In this document: positions 51,257 through 59,074 of the stretch, piece by piece
Layout: each line of letters opens with the position of its first letter
Position numbering within the stretch: the stretch's first letter is position 1
Assembly: GCF_029643425.1 (NCBI RefSeq)
Contig: NZ_CP119106.1
Location: forward strand, 3,410,001-3,474,000
DNA from: Isoptericola sp. AK164
GTDB lineage: Bacteria > Actinomycetota > Actinomycetes > Actinomycetales > Cellulomonadaceae
Direction of reading: 5' to 3'
Length of the DNA: 64,000 nt
Program-made: the position numbers and the translations under genes
Notes under the pieces: generated by a model
Databases searched by the model: none
What the model was told of the DNA's origin: nothing
What the model saw: only the letters and a program-made list of their open reading frames with translations

Positions 51257-53491
51257 TCAGACCGCGGTCACGTGGAGCAGGACGCTCCGTTCGGGGAACT
51301 GGTGGGGCAGCTGGACCCCGGCACCGGCGAGCGTCCGCCCGCTGAGCCGCACGCCGTCGGACCACCACGGAGGGAGCGCCTCGCCGTGTCCCGGCTCGAC
51401 CTCGTCTCCCGGAGCCAGGGGGCGGACGTCGTAGGTGGTGTCCGGGTCCAGCCCCGGCAGACGGACGCGGCCCGGTGGGGCCCACACGCCGGTCGTCAGC
51501 TGCACGACGGCGAAGATCGCCTCGCCGGCACCCTCGCGCACGACGCCGTGCACCCGCAGGGCGGGGTCGGGGTCGTCGGTGCGGACGCTCCGACCGTGGT
51601 GCAGCAGGTCACGGTGCTGCCGGTACGCCGCCACCCAGCGCGCGACCTCGCTCCGCTCGGCCTCGGAGGCGGCGGTGAGGTCCCACTCGATGCCGAGGTG
51701 GCCGAAGAACGCGGTGGCCCCGCGGAAGCTCAGCTCGTGCCGGCGCCCGGTGGTGTGCGACGTCGGCGACCCGATGTGCGAGCCGAGCATCTCGGGCGGG
51801 ACGAGCAGACCGGTACCGGCCTCGATCGTCTGCCGCTCGAGCGCGTCGATGCAGTCGGAGGTCCAGATCCGCTCGGTGCGCTCGAGGATGCCCAGGTCCG
51901 CCCGGCCGCCACCGCCCGCGCAGGACTCGAACTCGACGTGCGGGTGGGCGGCGCGCAGCGCGTCCAGCAGCCGGTACGCGGCGTGCGTCTGGGCGTGGAC
52001 GCCGGCCCCGCCGGTCGCGGTGTGACCGGCGTCGACGAGGTCGCGGTTGTGGTCCCACTTGACGAAGCCGATCGGGTACTCGGCGAGGATCGCGTCGATC
52101 TGGCCGTAGACGTGCTCCCAGGCGCCGGTGTGGGCGAGGTCGAGGACCTGCTGGTGGCGTGCCTCCGGCGGCATCCGGTTCCCGGTCTGCAGGATCCACT
52201 CGGGGTGCGCGCGGGCGAGGTCGGAGTCGGGGTTGACCATCTCCGGCTCGAACCAGAGGCCCAGCTCCATGCCCAGCCCGGTGACGTGGTCGGCGAGCGG
52301 GTGCAGGCCCTCGGGCCACACGTCGTCGTCGACGGTCCAGTCGCCGAGCCCGGCGGTGTCGTCGCGGCGCCCGCGGAACCAGCCGTCGTCGAGCACGTAC
52401 CGCTCGACGCCGGCGGCGGCCGCGGCGTCGGCGAGCGCGGTGAGCCGGTCGAGGTCGTGGTCGAAGTACACGGCCTCCCAGACGTTCACGAGCGCCTTGC
52501 GCGGGGAGCCGGGGTGCTGCGGCCGGGAACGCAGGTAGGTGTGGAACCGGTGGGAGAGCTCGTCGAGACCGTCGCCGTAGGAGGCGTAGACCCACGGGCT
52601 CTCGTACGCCTGGCCGGTGGACAGCCGCACCTCGCCCGCCAGGAGCAGCTCGCCGGCGCCGAGCAGCCGCTCGCCGGTGGGCATGCCCTGCTCGGCGAAG
52701 GTCCGGGTGTTGCCCGACCAGGCGACGTGCACGCCCCAGACCTCGCCGGAGCGGTAGCCGAACCCGCGGCGTCCGGCGGTCATCAGCAGGGTCCCGTCGT
52801 GGGAGCGTGCGCGCCGGGACTCGCGCAGGTGGGTCCCGGCCACGAAGTCGTGCCGCTGCGGGCTGCGCTCGCGCAGGTGGCGGCCGGTGAAGTCGAGGAT
52901 CTCGTCGGCCTCGCGCGGCAGGGGCAGCGCGAGGTCGAGGGAGCCCACGGTGAAGACCGCGGCGCCGGTGTTCCGCAGCCGCCCGCGAGCACGCACGAGT
53001 CCGCCGGGGAGCATCTCGATCTCGATCCGCAGGGTCAGGTCGGCCTCGGCGTCGCGGGCGTCGACGGTCATCCGGTGCGCCACGGGTGCGCCGTCGCGCT
53101 CGACGTCGTGCACGAGCCGCACCTGCTCCACGAGGAACCGCGTGGAGAAGTCTGCGCCGTCCCGGTGGCCGGTGACGCCCGGGGTGCCGAGCCAGCCCGC
53201 GGACTGCTCGGGCAGGATCGTCAGGGGCACGGGGGCGTCGGGGGTGCCGGAGGCCACCGGAGGCACGGCCGCCGCGCGCAGGGCGTCCAGCTCGTCCGCG
53301 GGCAGGTCCCCCAGGTCGGCGCCCCAGTGCAGGATCTGCGGGAGAGCGCTGCGGGCGACCTCGAGGACCAGGCTGACCCCGGCGGCCCGCAGGTGCCACA
53401 GCCCGTCGGTCGGGCCCGGGATGGTGGCGGCCGCCGTCTCAGCGGTGTCAGCGGTGTCAGCGGTGTCAGCCAGGTCTGTCTGCATCGTCAT
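51257..53491 (-). CDS. Alpha-galactosidase (GH36)
   Basis: A 744-residue cytosolic hydrolase that removes terminal alpha-galactose from melibiose, raffinose or similar sugars brought in by the adjacent importer. The N-terminal beta-sandwich is followed by the barrel with YVLDDGWFRGRRDDTAGLGD, nucleophile Asp in IGFVKWDHNRD and acid/base Asp in IWTSDCIDALERQ; ESCAGGGGRADLG is the family block, and the length fits GH36. ATG 53491 with GAGGT upstream is preferred to 53578. The N-terminus includes four ADT-like repeats. First gene of the operon, divergent from a ROK regulator. Confidence 0.95.
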   Translation of the reverse strand: MTMQTDLADTADTADTAETAAATIPGPTDGLWHLRAAGVSLVLEVARSALPQILHWGADLGDLPADELDALRAAAVPPVASGTPDAPVPLTILPEQSAGWLGTPGVTGHRDGADFSTRFLVEQVRLVHDVERDGAPVAHRMTVDARDAEADLTLRIEIEMLPGGLVRARGRLRNTGAAVFTVGSLDLALPLPREADEILDFTGRHLRERSPQRHDFVAGTHLRESRRARSHDGTLLMTAGRRGFGYRSGEVWGVHVAWSGNTRTFAEQGMPTGERLLGAGELLLAGEVRLSTGQAYESPWVYASYGDGLDELSHRFHTYLRSRPQHPGSPRKALVNVWEAVYFDHDLDRLTALADAAAAAGVERYVLDDGWFRGRRDDTAGLGDWTVDDDVWPEGLHPLADHVTGLGMELGLWFEPEMVNPDSDLARAHPEWILQTGNRMPPEARHQQVLDLAHTGAWEHVYGQIDAILAEYPIGFVKWDHNRDLVDAGHTATGGAGVHAQTHAAYRLLDALRAAHPHVEFESCAGGGGRADLGILERTERIWTSDCIDALERQTIEAGTGLLVPPEMLGSHIGSPTSHTTGRRHELSFRGATAFFGHLGIEWDLTAASEAERSEVARWVAAYRQHRDLLHHGRSVRTDDPDPALRVHGVVREGAGEAIFAVVQLTTGVWAPPGRVRLPGLDPDTTYDVRPLAPGDEVEPGHGEALPPWWSDGVRLSGRTLAGAGVQLPHQFPERSVLLHVTAV
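53439..53470 (-). repeat. Nine-base tandem repeat in the alpha-galactosidase start
   Basis: TCAGCGGTG repeats three and a half times on the plus strand, encoding Ala-Asp-Thr units just after the start Met. It could slip and change the N-terminal length but not the frame. Confidence 0.7.
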
Positions 53492-53513
53492 GGTGACCTC
53501 TTCGTCGTCGGTA

Positions 53514-53538
53514 CTAGTTATTTCTACGTCAGAACTAA
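53514..53538. promoter_or_regulatory. Operator candidate of the ROK regulator
   Basis: CTAGTT (53514-53519) and AACTAA (53533-53538) form a dyad spaced by 13 bases in an AT-richer stretch of the divergent region. ROK-family regulators often bind such TTAGTT-like dyads; assignment is inferred. Confidence 0.45.
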
Positions 53539-53662
53539 TAGGGGTGTCAAGATCCCCGATGGACGTGAGCAACTTCACTTTCGAGGGAGTCCTTCGTTCT
53601 GGAGTTGAAGTAACAGCGCCTGCTTTGTTGAGCCGTGGAATTTAATCCACCACACTGGGGCG

Positions 53663-54805
53663 ATGACGCCAGCACCGTGGGGACCGCTCAGCGGACCGGG
53701 CCACGCCGTCGCGCTCGACGTGCTGCTCGACGGCCCCCTGTCGCGGGCCGAGCTCTCCCGTCGGCTCGACCTCTCCGCCGGGAGCCTCACCCGCCTGACC
53801 AAGCCGCTGCTCGACGCCGGCCTGCTGGTGGAGGTCGACGACTCCCCCGCCGGATCGCGGGTCGGCCGACCGTCGCGGCCGCTGGACATCGTCCCCGAGG
53901 CGCACCACTTCGTCGGGGTCAAGATCACCGGGGACACCGCCCACGGGGTGCTGACGACGCTGCGTGCCGGCGTGGTGGCCTCCGCCGACGCGCCGTTGGA
54001 CGACCACTCGCCCTTCGCCGTCGCGGACACGGTCGCGGGCCTGATCAGCGAGCTGGCCGCCGGGTCACCGGCCGACGTCACCGCGGTCGGCGTCGCCCTC
54101 GGCGGACACGTCGTCGAGGCCTCGGACGTCGTCCGGGCCCCCTTCCTCGGCTGGAAAGACGTCCCGCTGGGCGACATGCTGCGCTCGCGCACGGGCCTGC
54201 CCGTGGTCGTCTCGAACGACGTCACGGCGCTCACCGAGGCGACGCACTGGTTCGGCGCCGGTCACGGCGCCGCCACGTTCTCGCTGATCACCGTCGGGGC
54301 CGGGGTCGGCTTCGGGCTCGTGGCGCACGGGCGGCTCGTGACGAACGAGGACGCGAGCCTGGGGCTCGCCAGCCACCACCCGCTCGACCCGTCGGGTCCC
54401 CCGTGCTTCGCCGGGCACCGCGGGTGCGCGGTGGCCATGCTGACGATCCGGTCGATCGCCACGCAGGTCTCGGTCGCCCTCGGCCGGGAGGTCGCCTACG
54501 ACGAGGCGCTCGACCTCGCCGAGGACGGCGACCCCGCGGCCCGCCGCGTCGTGGACGACGCCGGACGCGCGCTCGGCCGCTTCGTCGCCGCCGCCGCCAA
54601 CTTCACGATGCCCGAGCGGGTGGTGCTCGGGGGCGAGGGGGTCCGCCTCGCCGACGTCGCGCGGGAGGCGATGCAGGCGGGCCTGCACGCGGACCGGGAC
54701 CCGCTCGCGCACGACCCCGTGATCGCGACGCTCAGCCCCTCGTTCACCGAGTGGGCGCGCGGGGCCGCGGTCATCGCGATCCAGACCTTCGTCCTGGGGA
54801 CCTGA
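53663..54805 (+). CDS. ROK-family transcriptional regulator
   Basis: Regulator of 380 residues (NagC/XylR type). An N-terminal winged helix-turn-helix (PLSRAELSRRLDLSAGSLTR, LTKPLLDAGLLVEV) is followed by a ROK sugar-kinase-like domain (VGVALGGHVVEASDVVRAPF, VVVSNDVTALTEATHWFGAG, SLITVGAGVGFGLVAHGRLV). The zinc-binding region is shortened (HHPLDPSGPPCFAGHRGCAV). ATG 53663. It diverges from the alpha-galactosidase operon and most likely represses it in the absence of inducer sugar. Confidence 0.93.
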   Translation: MTPAPWGPLSGPGHAVALDVLLDGPLSRAELSRRLDLSAGSLTRLTKPLLDAGLLVEVDDSPAGSRVGRPSRPLDIVPEAHHFVGVKITGDTAHGVLTTLRAGVVASADAPLDDHSPFAVADTVAGLISELAAGSPADVTAVGVALGGHVVEASDVVRAPFLGWKDVPLGDMLRSRTGLPVVVSNDVTALTEATHWFGAGHGAATFSLITVGAGVGFGLVAHGRLVTNEDASLGLASHHPLDPSGPPCFAGHRGCAVAMLTIRSIATQVSVALGREVAYDEALDLAEDGDPAARRVVDDAGRALGRFVAAAANFTMPERVVLGGEGVRLADVAREAMQAGLHADRDPLAHDPVIATLSPSFTEWARGAAVIAIQTFVLGT

Positions 54806-54829
54806 CCGGGCCGACGGCCGACCGGAGGG

Positions 54830-55609
54830 TCAGTGCGGCGCGAGGTCCGGCTCGGTGGAGCTCAGCGCGTCGGCGAGCTCGTCGGCCGCGCGCTCGAGCG
54901 CGGGCAGCATCCATCGCGCGGCGGAGAGCGTGACGCGGGTGTCCGGACCGGAGACGGAGACCGCGGTCGGCGTGGGCGCACCGGGTACCGGGACCGCGTA
55001 GCAGCGCACGCCGACCTCCTGCTCCCCCTCGTCGACGGCGTACCCGCGGGTGCGGATCTCGTCCAGGTCGGCCAGGAGCCCGGCCTCCGTCGTGTGGGTG
55101 TTGTCCGTGTACCGCGGCATGCCGGCCCGCCGGAGGATGGCGACCACGTCCTCGTCGTCAAGCTGGGCCAGCATGGCCTTGCCGACGCCGGTCGAGTGCG
55201 CGAAGACCCGACGTCCGACCTCGGTGAACATGCGGACCTGGTGGTGGGACGGCACCTGTGCCACGTAGACCGCCCTGTCCCCGTCGAGCAGCGCCAGGTT
55301 GGTGGTCTCCCGCGTGGCCTCCTCGAGCTCGACGAGCGCCGGCCGTGCCCACGTCCCGAGGAGGCGGGTCGCCCGGTCGCCGAGACGGATGAGCCCGGGC
55401 CCCAGCGAGTACCGGCGGGACGGCAGCTGGCGCACGTAGCCGAGCTGGACCAGCGTGCGCAGGAGCCGGTGCATCGTCGGCATCGCGAGGCCCGTCGCCT
55501 CGGCGAGCTCGCTCAGCCCTGCTTGCCCTCCGCGCTCACCGAGCACCTCGAGCAGCCCGAAGGCCCTCGCCACGGACTGCACGTTCCCGGGCTGCCTCGA
55601 CTCCGCCAC
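54830..55609 (-). CDS. IclR-family transcriptional regulator
   Basis: A 259-residue regulator. Winged helix-turn-helix: SVARAFGLLEVLGERGGQAG, LSELAEATGLAMPTMHRLLR; C-terminal effector domain: VGRRVFAHSTGVGKAMLAQL, GVRCYAVPVPG, typical of IclR/GclR-type proteins. GTG 55609 with GGAGG upstream. Target sites with a TTCCGT/ACGGAA core lie before itself and before the divergent genes at 58646. Its position downstream of the glxR/hyi operon suggests glyoxylate or a related two- or three-carbon acid as effector. Confidence 0.93.
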   Translation of the reverse strand: MAESRQPGNVQSVARAFGLLEVLGERGGQAGLSELAEATGLAMPTMHRLLRTLVQLGYVRQLPSRRYSLGPGLIRLGDRATRLLGTWARPALVELEEATRETTNLALLDGDRAVYVAQVPSHHQVRMFTEVGRRVFAHSTGVGKAMLAQLDDEDVVAILRRAGMPRYTDNTHTTEAGLLADLDEIRTRGYAVDEGEQEVGVRCYAVPVPGAPTPTAVSVSGPDTRVTLSAARWMLPALERAADELADALSSTEPDLAPH

Positions 55610-55626
55610 GCTGCCTCCGAACCCTG

Positions 55627-55641
55627 TTTCACGATACGGAA
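55627..55641. promoter_or_regulatory. IclR-type operator candidate upstream of its own gene
   Basis: TTTCACGATACGGAA shares 10 of 15 bases and the ACGGAA half-site with the perfect palindrome at 58519-58533. It lies 17 bases before the IclR start, suited to autorepression. Confidence 0.5.
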
Positions 55642-55650
55642 GCACTGTAC

Positions 55651-55687
55651 CGAGGTCGGGAGGGCGCACGGCGCCCTCCCGACCTCG
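55651..55687 (-). terminator. Terminator of the hyi-glxR operon
   Basis: A perfect 17-bp stem (CGAGGTCGGGAGGGCGC with its complement) and 3-base loop, 20 bases after the dehydrogenase stop. Confidence 0.75.
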
Positions 55688-55707
55688 GACCGTCCCCGCC
55701 ACCTGCC

Positions 55708-56673
55708 TCACACCAGCGCGTACCCCGACGACTTGTCGACCAGGTTGCGCAGCGGTCTGCCGTCCACGTAGCGCTCGACGTTCTCCAGGAAGATCGCGAC
55801 GGCGCGGTCGAGCGTCTGGGGCGTGGTCGCTCCGTTGTGCGGGGTGACGATGACCCCCGGTGCCGTCCACCACGGCGAGTCGGCCGGCAGGGGCTCGACG
55901 GTGTGCGCGTCCAGGCCGGCCCCGGAGAGCCGGCCCTCGGTCAGGGCCGCCAGCAGTGCGTCGTCGTCGATGATCTCGCCGCGTGAGACGTTGACGAGAG
56001 CGGCCGTGGGCCGCATGGCCGCGAGCACCCGGGCATCGATCATCCCCTGGGTCTGCGGGGTCAGCGGCGCGGCGACGACCAGGTAGTCGCACTCGGCGGC
56101 GAACGCGAGGATGTCGTCCGGGCCGTACATCCGTTCCACACCGGGCACGGCGACCTCGGGGCGGTTGCGCAGGCCCACGACCCGCAGGTGGAACGCCCGC
56201 GCCTTGCCGACGAGGTCCTGCCCGGCCGCACCCATGCCGACGACGCCGACCGTCTGCCCCGCCAGCTCCGGGTGCCGGAACCGGTCCCAGCTCCGCTTGC
56301 GTTGTGCGGTCAGCAGCCGGGGTGCGTCCCGGTCCAGCATGAGCATGAGCATCAGGGCGTGCTCGGCGAGCGGCACGGCACCGTTGCCCGCCGACGACGT
56401 CACCGCGACCTGCTCGGCCGTGCGCATCTCGGCGGAGAGGTCGGCGTCGGCCCCGGCCGTCCACAGGTGGTTCCACCGCAACGCCGACGCGGCCGGTACC
56501 AGCTCGGGATCGATGCGTCCGGCGACCACCTCGGCCGACGCGAGGAGCTCGGCGGACGGAGCTCGCTCGACGACGACGTCGAAGTCCGTCGCGAGCCCGT
56601 GCAGACGTCGGACGGCCTCGTCGTCCAGCGCGACCTGGGAGACGACGAGTCGCCGCTCGGCGGCCCTACGCAT
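55708..56673 (-). CDS. D-2-hydroxyacid dehydrogenase
   Basis: A 321-residue NAD(P)-dependent dehydrogenase of the D-isomer 2-hydroxyacid type, likely reducing glyoxylate or hydroxypyruvate to glycolate or glycerate. The cofactor motif is VGVVGMGAAGQDLVGKARAF; catalytic residues fit LVNVSRGEIIDDDALLAAL (Arg), GLDAHTVEPLP (Glu region) and VTPHNGATTPQ (His). Starts at 56673, overlapping the glxR stop by eight bases. Third gene of the hyi-glxR operon. Confidence 0.9.
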   Translation of the reverse strand: MRRAAERRLVVSQVALDDEAVRRLHGLATDFDVVVERAPSAELLASAEVVAGRIDPELVPAASALRWNHLWTAGADADLSAEMRTAEQVAVTSSAGNGAVPLAEHALMLMLMLDRDAPRLLTAQRKRSWDRFRHPELAGQTVGVVGMGAAGQDLVGKARAFHLRVVGLRNRPEVAVPGVERMYGPDDILAFAAECDYLVVAAPLTPQTQGMIDARVLAAMRPTAALVNVSRGEIIDDDALLAALTEGRLSGAGLDAHTVEPLPADSPWWTAPGVIVTPHNGATTPQTLDRAVAIFLENVERYVDGRPLRNLVDKSSGYALV

Positions 56674-57574
56674 CCGCGGAGTCCCCCAGCTCGTCCGCGG
56701 CGAGGCCGGACAAACGCTCGACCTGCAGCAGGAGCGCCGAGTGGTCGAGCGACCCGCCGCCCTGGGCGCGCAGGGACGCCATGAGGTCCGCGACGCTCGC
56801 GCCCAGCGGGACGGCGACGCCGGCCGCCCGGGCCGCGTCGAGGACGATACCGAGGTCCTTGTGGTGCAGGTCGACCCGGAACCCCGGTGCGAACGTGCGG
56901 TCCAGCATCCCCGGCGCCTTGCGCTGCAGCACCGTGCTGCCGGCCAGTCCGCCCCCGAGCACGTCGACGGCAGCCTTGAGGTCGACGCCGTGCGCCGACA
57001 GGAAGACGAGGGCCTCGGAGAGGAGCTCGATATTGCCCGCGACGATGAGCTGGTTGGCCGCCTTCACGGTCTGACCGGCGCCGTCGGGTCCGACGTGGAC
57101 GATGGTCGAGCCGACGGCGCGCAGCACGGGCTGCGCCGCGTCGAAGTCGGCCGCCTCGCCACCGACCATGATCGAGAGGACCCCCTCGACCGCGCCGGCC
57201 TCGCCACCGCTGACCGGCGCGTCGAGCGGTCGCACCCCCCGTTCGCGGGCGCGCTCGGCGACCACCCGGCTCACGTCGGGCCGGATCGTGCTGGCGTCGA
57301 CGAGCAGGGTCCCGGGCGCGGCGTGCTCGAGCACCCCGTCCTCGCCCAGCACCACGGCCTCGACGTCGGGGCTGTCCGGGAGCATCGTGACGACGACGTC
57401 CGCCCCGCGGACCGCGTCCGCGACGGACCCGGCGGCCCGGCCACCCGCCTCGACCAGCGCGGCACGCTTGGGCTCCGACCGGTTGTAGCCGACGACGTCG
57501 AACCCTGCGGTCACGAGGTTCGCCGCCATGGGAGCGCCCATCACTCCGAGTCCGATGAATCCGATGGTGGTCAT
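56666..57574 (-). CDS. glxR: 2-hydroxy-3-oxopropionate (tartronate semialdehyde) reductase
   Basis: A 302-residue beta-hydroxyacid dehydrogenase. N-terminal GFIGLGVMGAPMAANLV is the NAD(P) motif and signature; DAPVSGGEAGAVEGVLSIMV is the substrate loop and GQTVKAANQLIVAGNIELLS includes the catalytic Lys. Converts tartronate semialdehyde to glycerate in glyoxylate use. ATG 57574 overlaps the hyi stop by four bases. Other members of the family act on hydroxyisobutyrate, but the neighbouring hyi supports the glyoxylate role. Confidence 0.92.
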   Translation of the reverse strand: MTTIGFIGLGVMGAPMAANLVTAGFDVVGYNRSEPKRAALVEAGGRAAGSVADAVRGADVVVTMLPDSPDVEAVVLGEDGVLEHAAPGTLLVDASTIRPDVSRVVAERARERGVRPLDAPVSGGEAGAVEGVLSIMVGGEAADFDAAQPVLRAVGSTIVHVGPDGAGQTVKAANQLIVAGNIELLSEALVFLSAHGVDLKAAVDVLGGGLAGSTVLQRKAPGMLDRTFAPGFRVDLHHKDLGIVLDAARAAGVAVPLGASVADLMASLRAQGGGSLDHSALLLQVERLSGLAADELGDSADA

Positions 57575-58407
57575 GCCAGGTCCTTCCATGCGTCGAGGTC
57601 CACGAGGGAGAGCGGGTCGTGCGAGGTGTCGGCGTACTCCAGCGCGACGTGACCGGTGTAGCCGACGTCCCGGAGCCGCCGGACCCAGTCGACCAGCGGC
57701 AGGTCGCCGGTCCCGGGCGCCCCGCGGCCGGGGGCGTCCGCGAGCTGCACGTGCGCGGCGTCGGCGCCAAAGCGCTCGATCGCCGCGACGACGTCGTCGC
57801 CGTTGACCGCCAGGTGGTAGAGGTCCAGCAGGATGCCGACGTTCGTCGGTCCGGCGGAGCCGCGCGCCCGCGCCACGACGGCGGCGGCGTCCGCGGCGGT
57901 GCGGACCGGGTAGGCCTCGGCACCGCTGACCGGCTCGATCATGGCGATGCCCCCGTCCTGCCCGAGCACCGGGGCGATCTCGCGGAGCATCCGGTCGGCG
58001 TGCGCGTCCTGCACCGCGGGGTCGAAGGCGTCGGAGCGGTTGCCGTAGAGCGTGTTGAAGCGCCGGACGCCGAGTCGCCGACCCAGGATGCGGGCGACCT
58101 CGGCGCTCGCGCGCAGCTCGTCCTCCCGACCCGGCCACGACAGCACGCCCCGGTCGCCACCGGCCATGTCGCCGGCGAACAGGTTGAGCCCGACCAGGTC
58201 CAGACCGGAGGTCTCGATCGCGGTGGCGAAGGCGTCGACCTCGACGGGGTCCGGGTCGGCCGTGGGGAAGGGCCACCAGAACTCGACGGCGGTGGCGCCG
58301 GCGTCCCGCACGCGCTCCAGGCGCTCGGCGACCGGGAGGTCCTTCATCAGCAGGGAGCAGTTCACGGCGAGCGTCCGCCCGCCCGCGTCCTGGGCTTCGT
58401 CGTCCAT
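57571..58407 (-). CDS. hyi: Hydroxypyruvate isomerase
   Basis: A 278-residue TIM-barrel enzyme interconverting hydroxypyruvate and tartronate semialdehyde. LAVNCSLLMKDLPVAERLER, VEFWWPFPTADPD and LVGLNLFAGDMAGGDRGVLS are the Hyi/Gcl-associated blocks; Glu in AMIEPVSG and in HVALEYADTSHD, and His in LLDLYHLAVNGDD, fit the metal and catalytic set. First gene of the operon. No glyoxylate carboligase (gcl) is present in the window, so the source of tartronate semialdehyde is elsewhere. Confidence 0.92.
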   Translation of the reverse strand: MDDEAQDAGGRTLAVNCSLLMKDLPVAERLERVRDAGATAVEFWWPFPTADPDPVEVDAFATAIETSGLDLVGLNLFAGDMAGGDRGVLSWPGREDELRASAEVARILGRRLGVRRFNTLYGNRSDAFDPAVQDAHADRMLREIAPVLGQDGGIAMIEPVSGAEAYPVRTAADAAAVVARARGSAGPTNVGILLDLYHLAVNGDDVVAAIERFGADAAHVQLADAPGRGAPGTGDLPLVDWVRRLRDVGYTGHVALEYADTSHDPLSLVDLDAWKDLA

Positions 58408-58518
58408 GGAGTCCTTCCTCGTCGAGGGCTACCGCGCTTATTGCCAATCAAGATACATTGCCTGACAGTTGATGTCACACGGCGATCCGCGCGATTGCCG
58501 TGTCCTGACCCCTCCGAT

Positions 58519-58533
58519 TTCCGTTCTACGGAA
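58519..58533. promoter_or_regulatory. Perfect IclR-type palindrome between hyi and GlcG-like operons
   Basis: TTCCGTTCTACGGAA is a perfect 6-3-6 palindrome in the 238-base divergent region, 112 bases from hyi and 113 from the next start. Nearby AT-rich sequence (CCATTTAATG) may be a promoter. Likely binds the IclR regulator and governs both operons. Confidence 0.6.
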
Positions 58534-58645
58534 CTGCTTTTCCATTTAATGCTACGGTGGCGGGGATGCGCCAGCAGCGTCGCCGTCGTCGCATCACCCC
58601 GACCCACCGATCCGTACCGCCGTCCCGGCGCCGACGGGAGCACAG

Positions 58646-59074
58646 ATGTCCACGCACACCCTCAGACCCGCCATCACCTACGCGACCGCCGCACGCGCCG
58701 TCGAGATCGCCCTCGAGGTCGCGGAGCGCTCCGGCGTGCGCGCGGTCGTCACCGTCGTCGACCCCGCCATGACGCCGGTCGCGTTCGCCCGCGCCGACGG
58801 CGCCACTCCCCACAGCCTCGAGACGAGCCGACGCAAGGCGGCGACCGCCGCCTCCACCGGCCGGCCGACCGCGCAGATGTCCCCGGAGCTCGCCGTGGCG
58901 CTGGAGCACGGCAGCGGAGGGTTGCTCACCCGGATCAAGGGGGGCGTCCCGCTGGTGTTCGAGGGCCTGCACGTCGGCGGTCTCGGCGTCGCCGGGGGGC
59001 ACCCGGACCAGGACGCCGAGATCGCGGCCGAGGTGCTGGCCCGCCTCGGCGCCGACCCGGAGGCCGCCCGATGA
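58646..59074 (+). CDS. GlcG/HbpS-family protein
   Basis: A 142-residue protein of the GlcG/DUF336 family (AARAVEIALEVAERSGVRAV, VVDPAMTPVAFARADGATPH, ETSRRKAATAASTGRP, GGVPLVFEGLHVGGLGVAGG). Relatives include GlcG of the glycolate operon and the heme-degrading HbpS; role undecided. It starts an operon with malate synthase G, overlapping by ATGA. Association with glycolate/glyoxylate use is recurrent. Confidence 0.9.
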   Translation: MSTHTLRPAITYATAARAVEIALEVAERSGVRAVVTVVDPAMTPVAFARADGATPHSLETSRRKAATAASTGRPTAQMSPELAVALEHGSGGLLTRIKGGVPLVFEGLHVGGLGVAGGHPDQDAEIAAEVLARLGADPEAAR

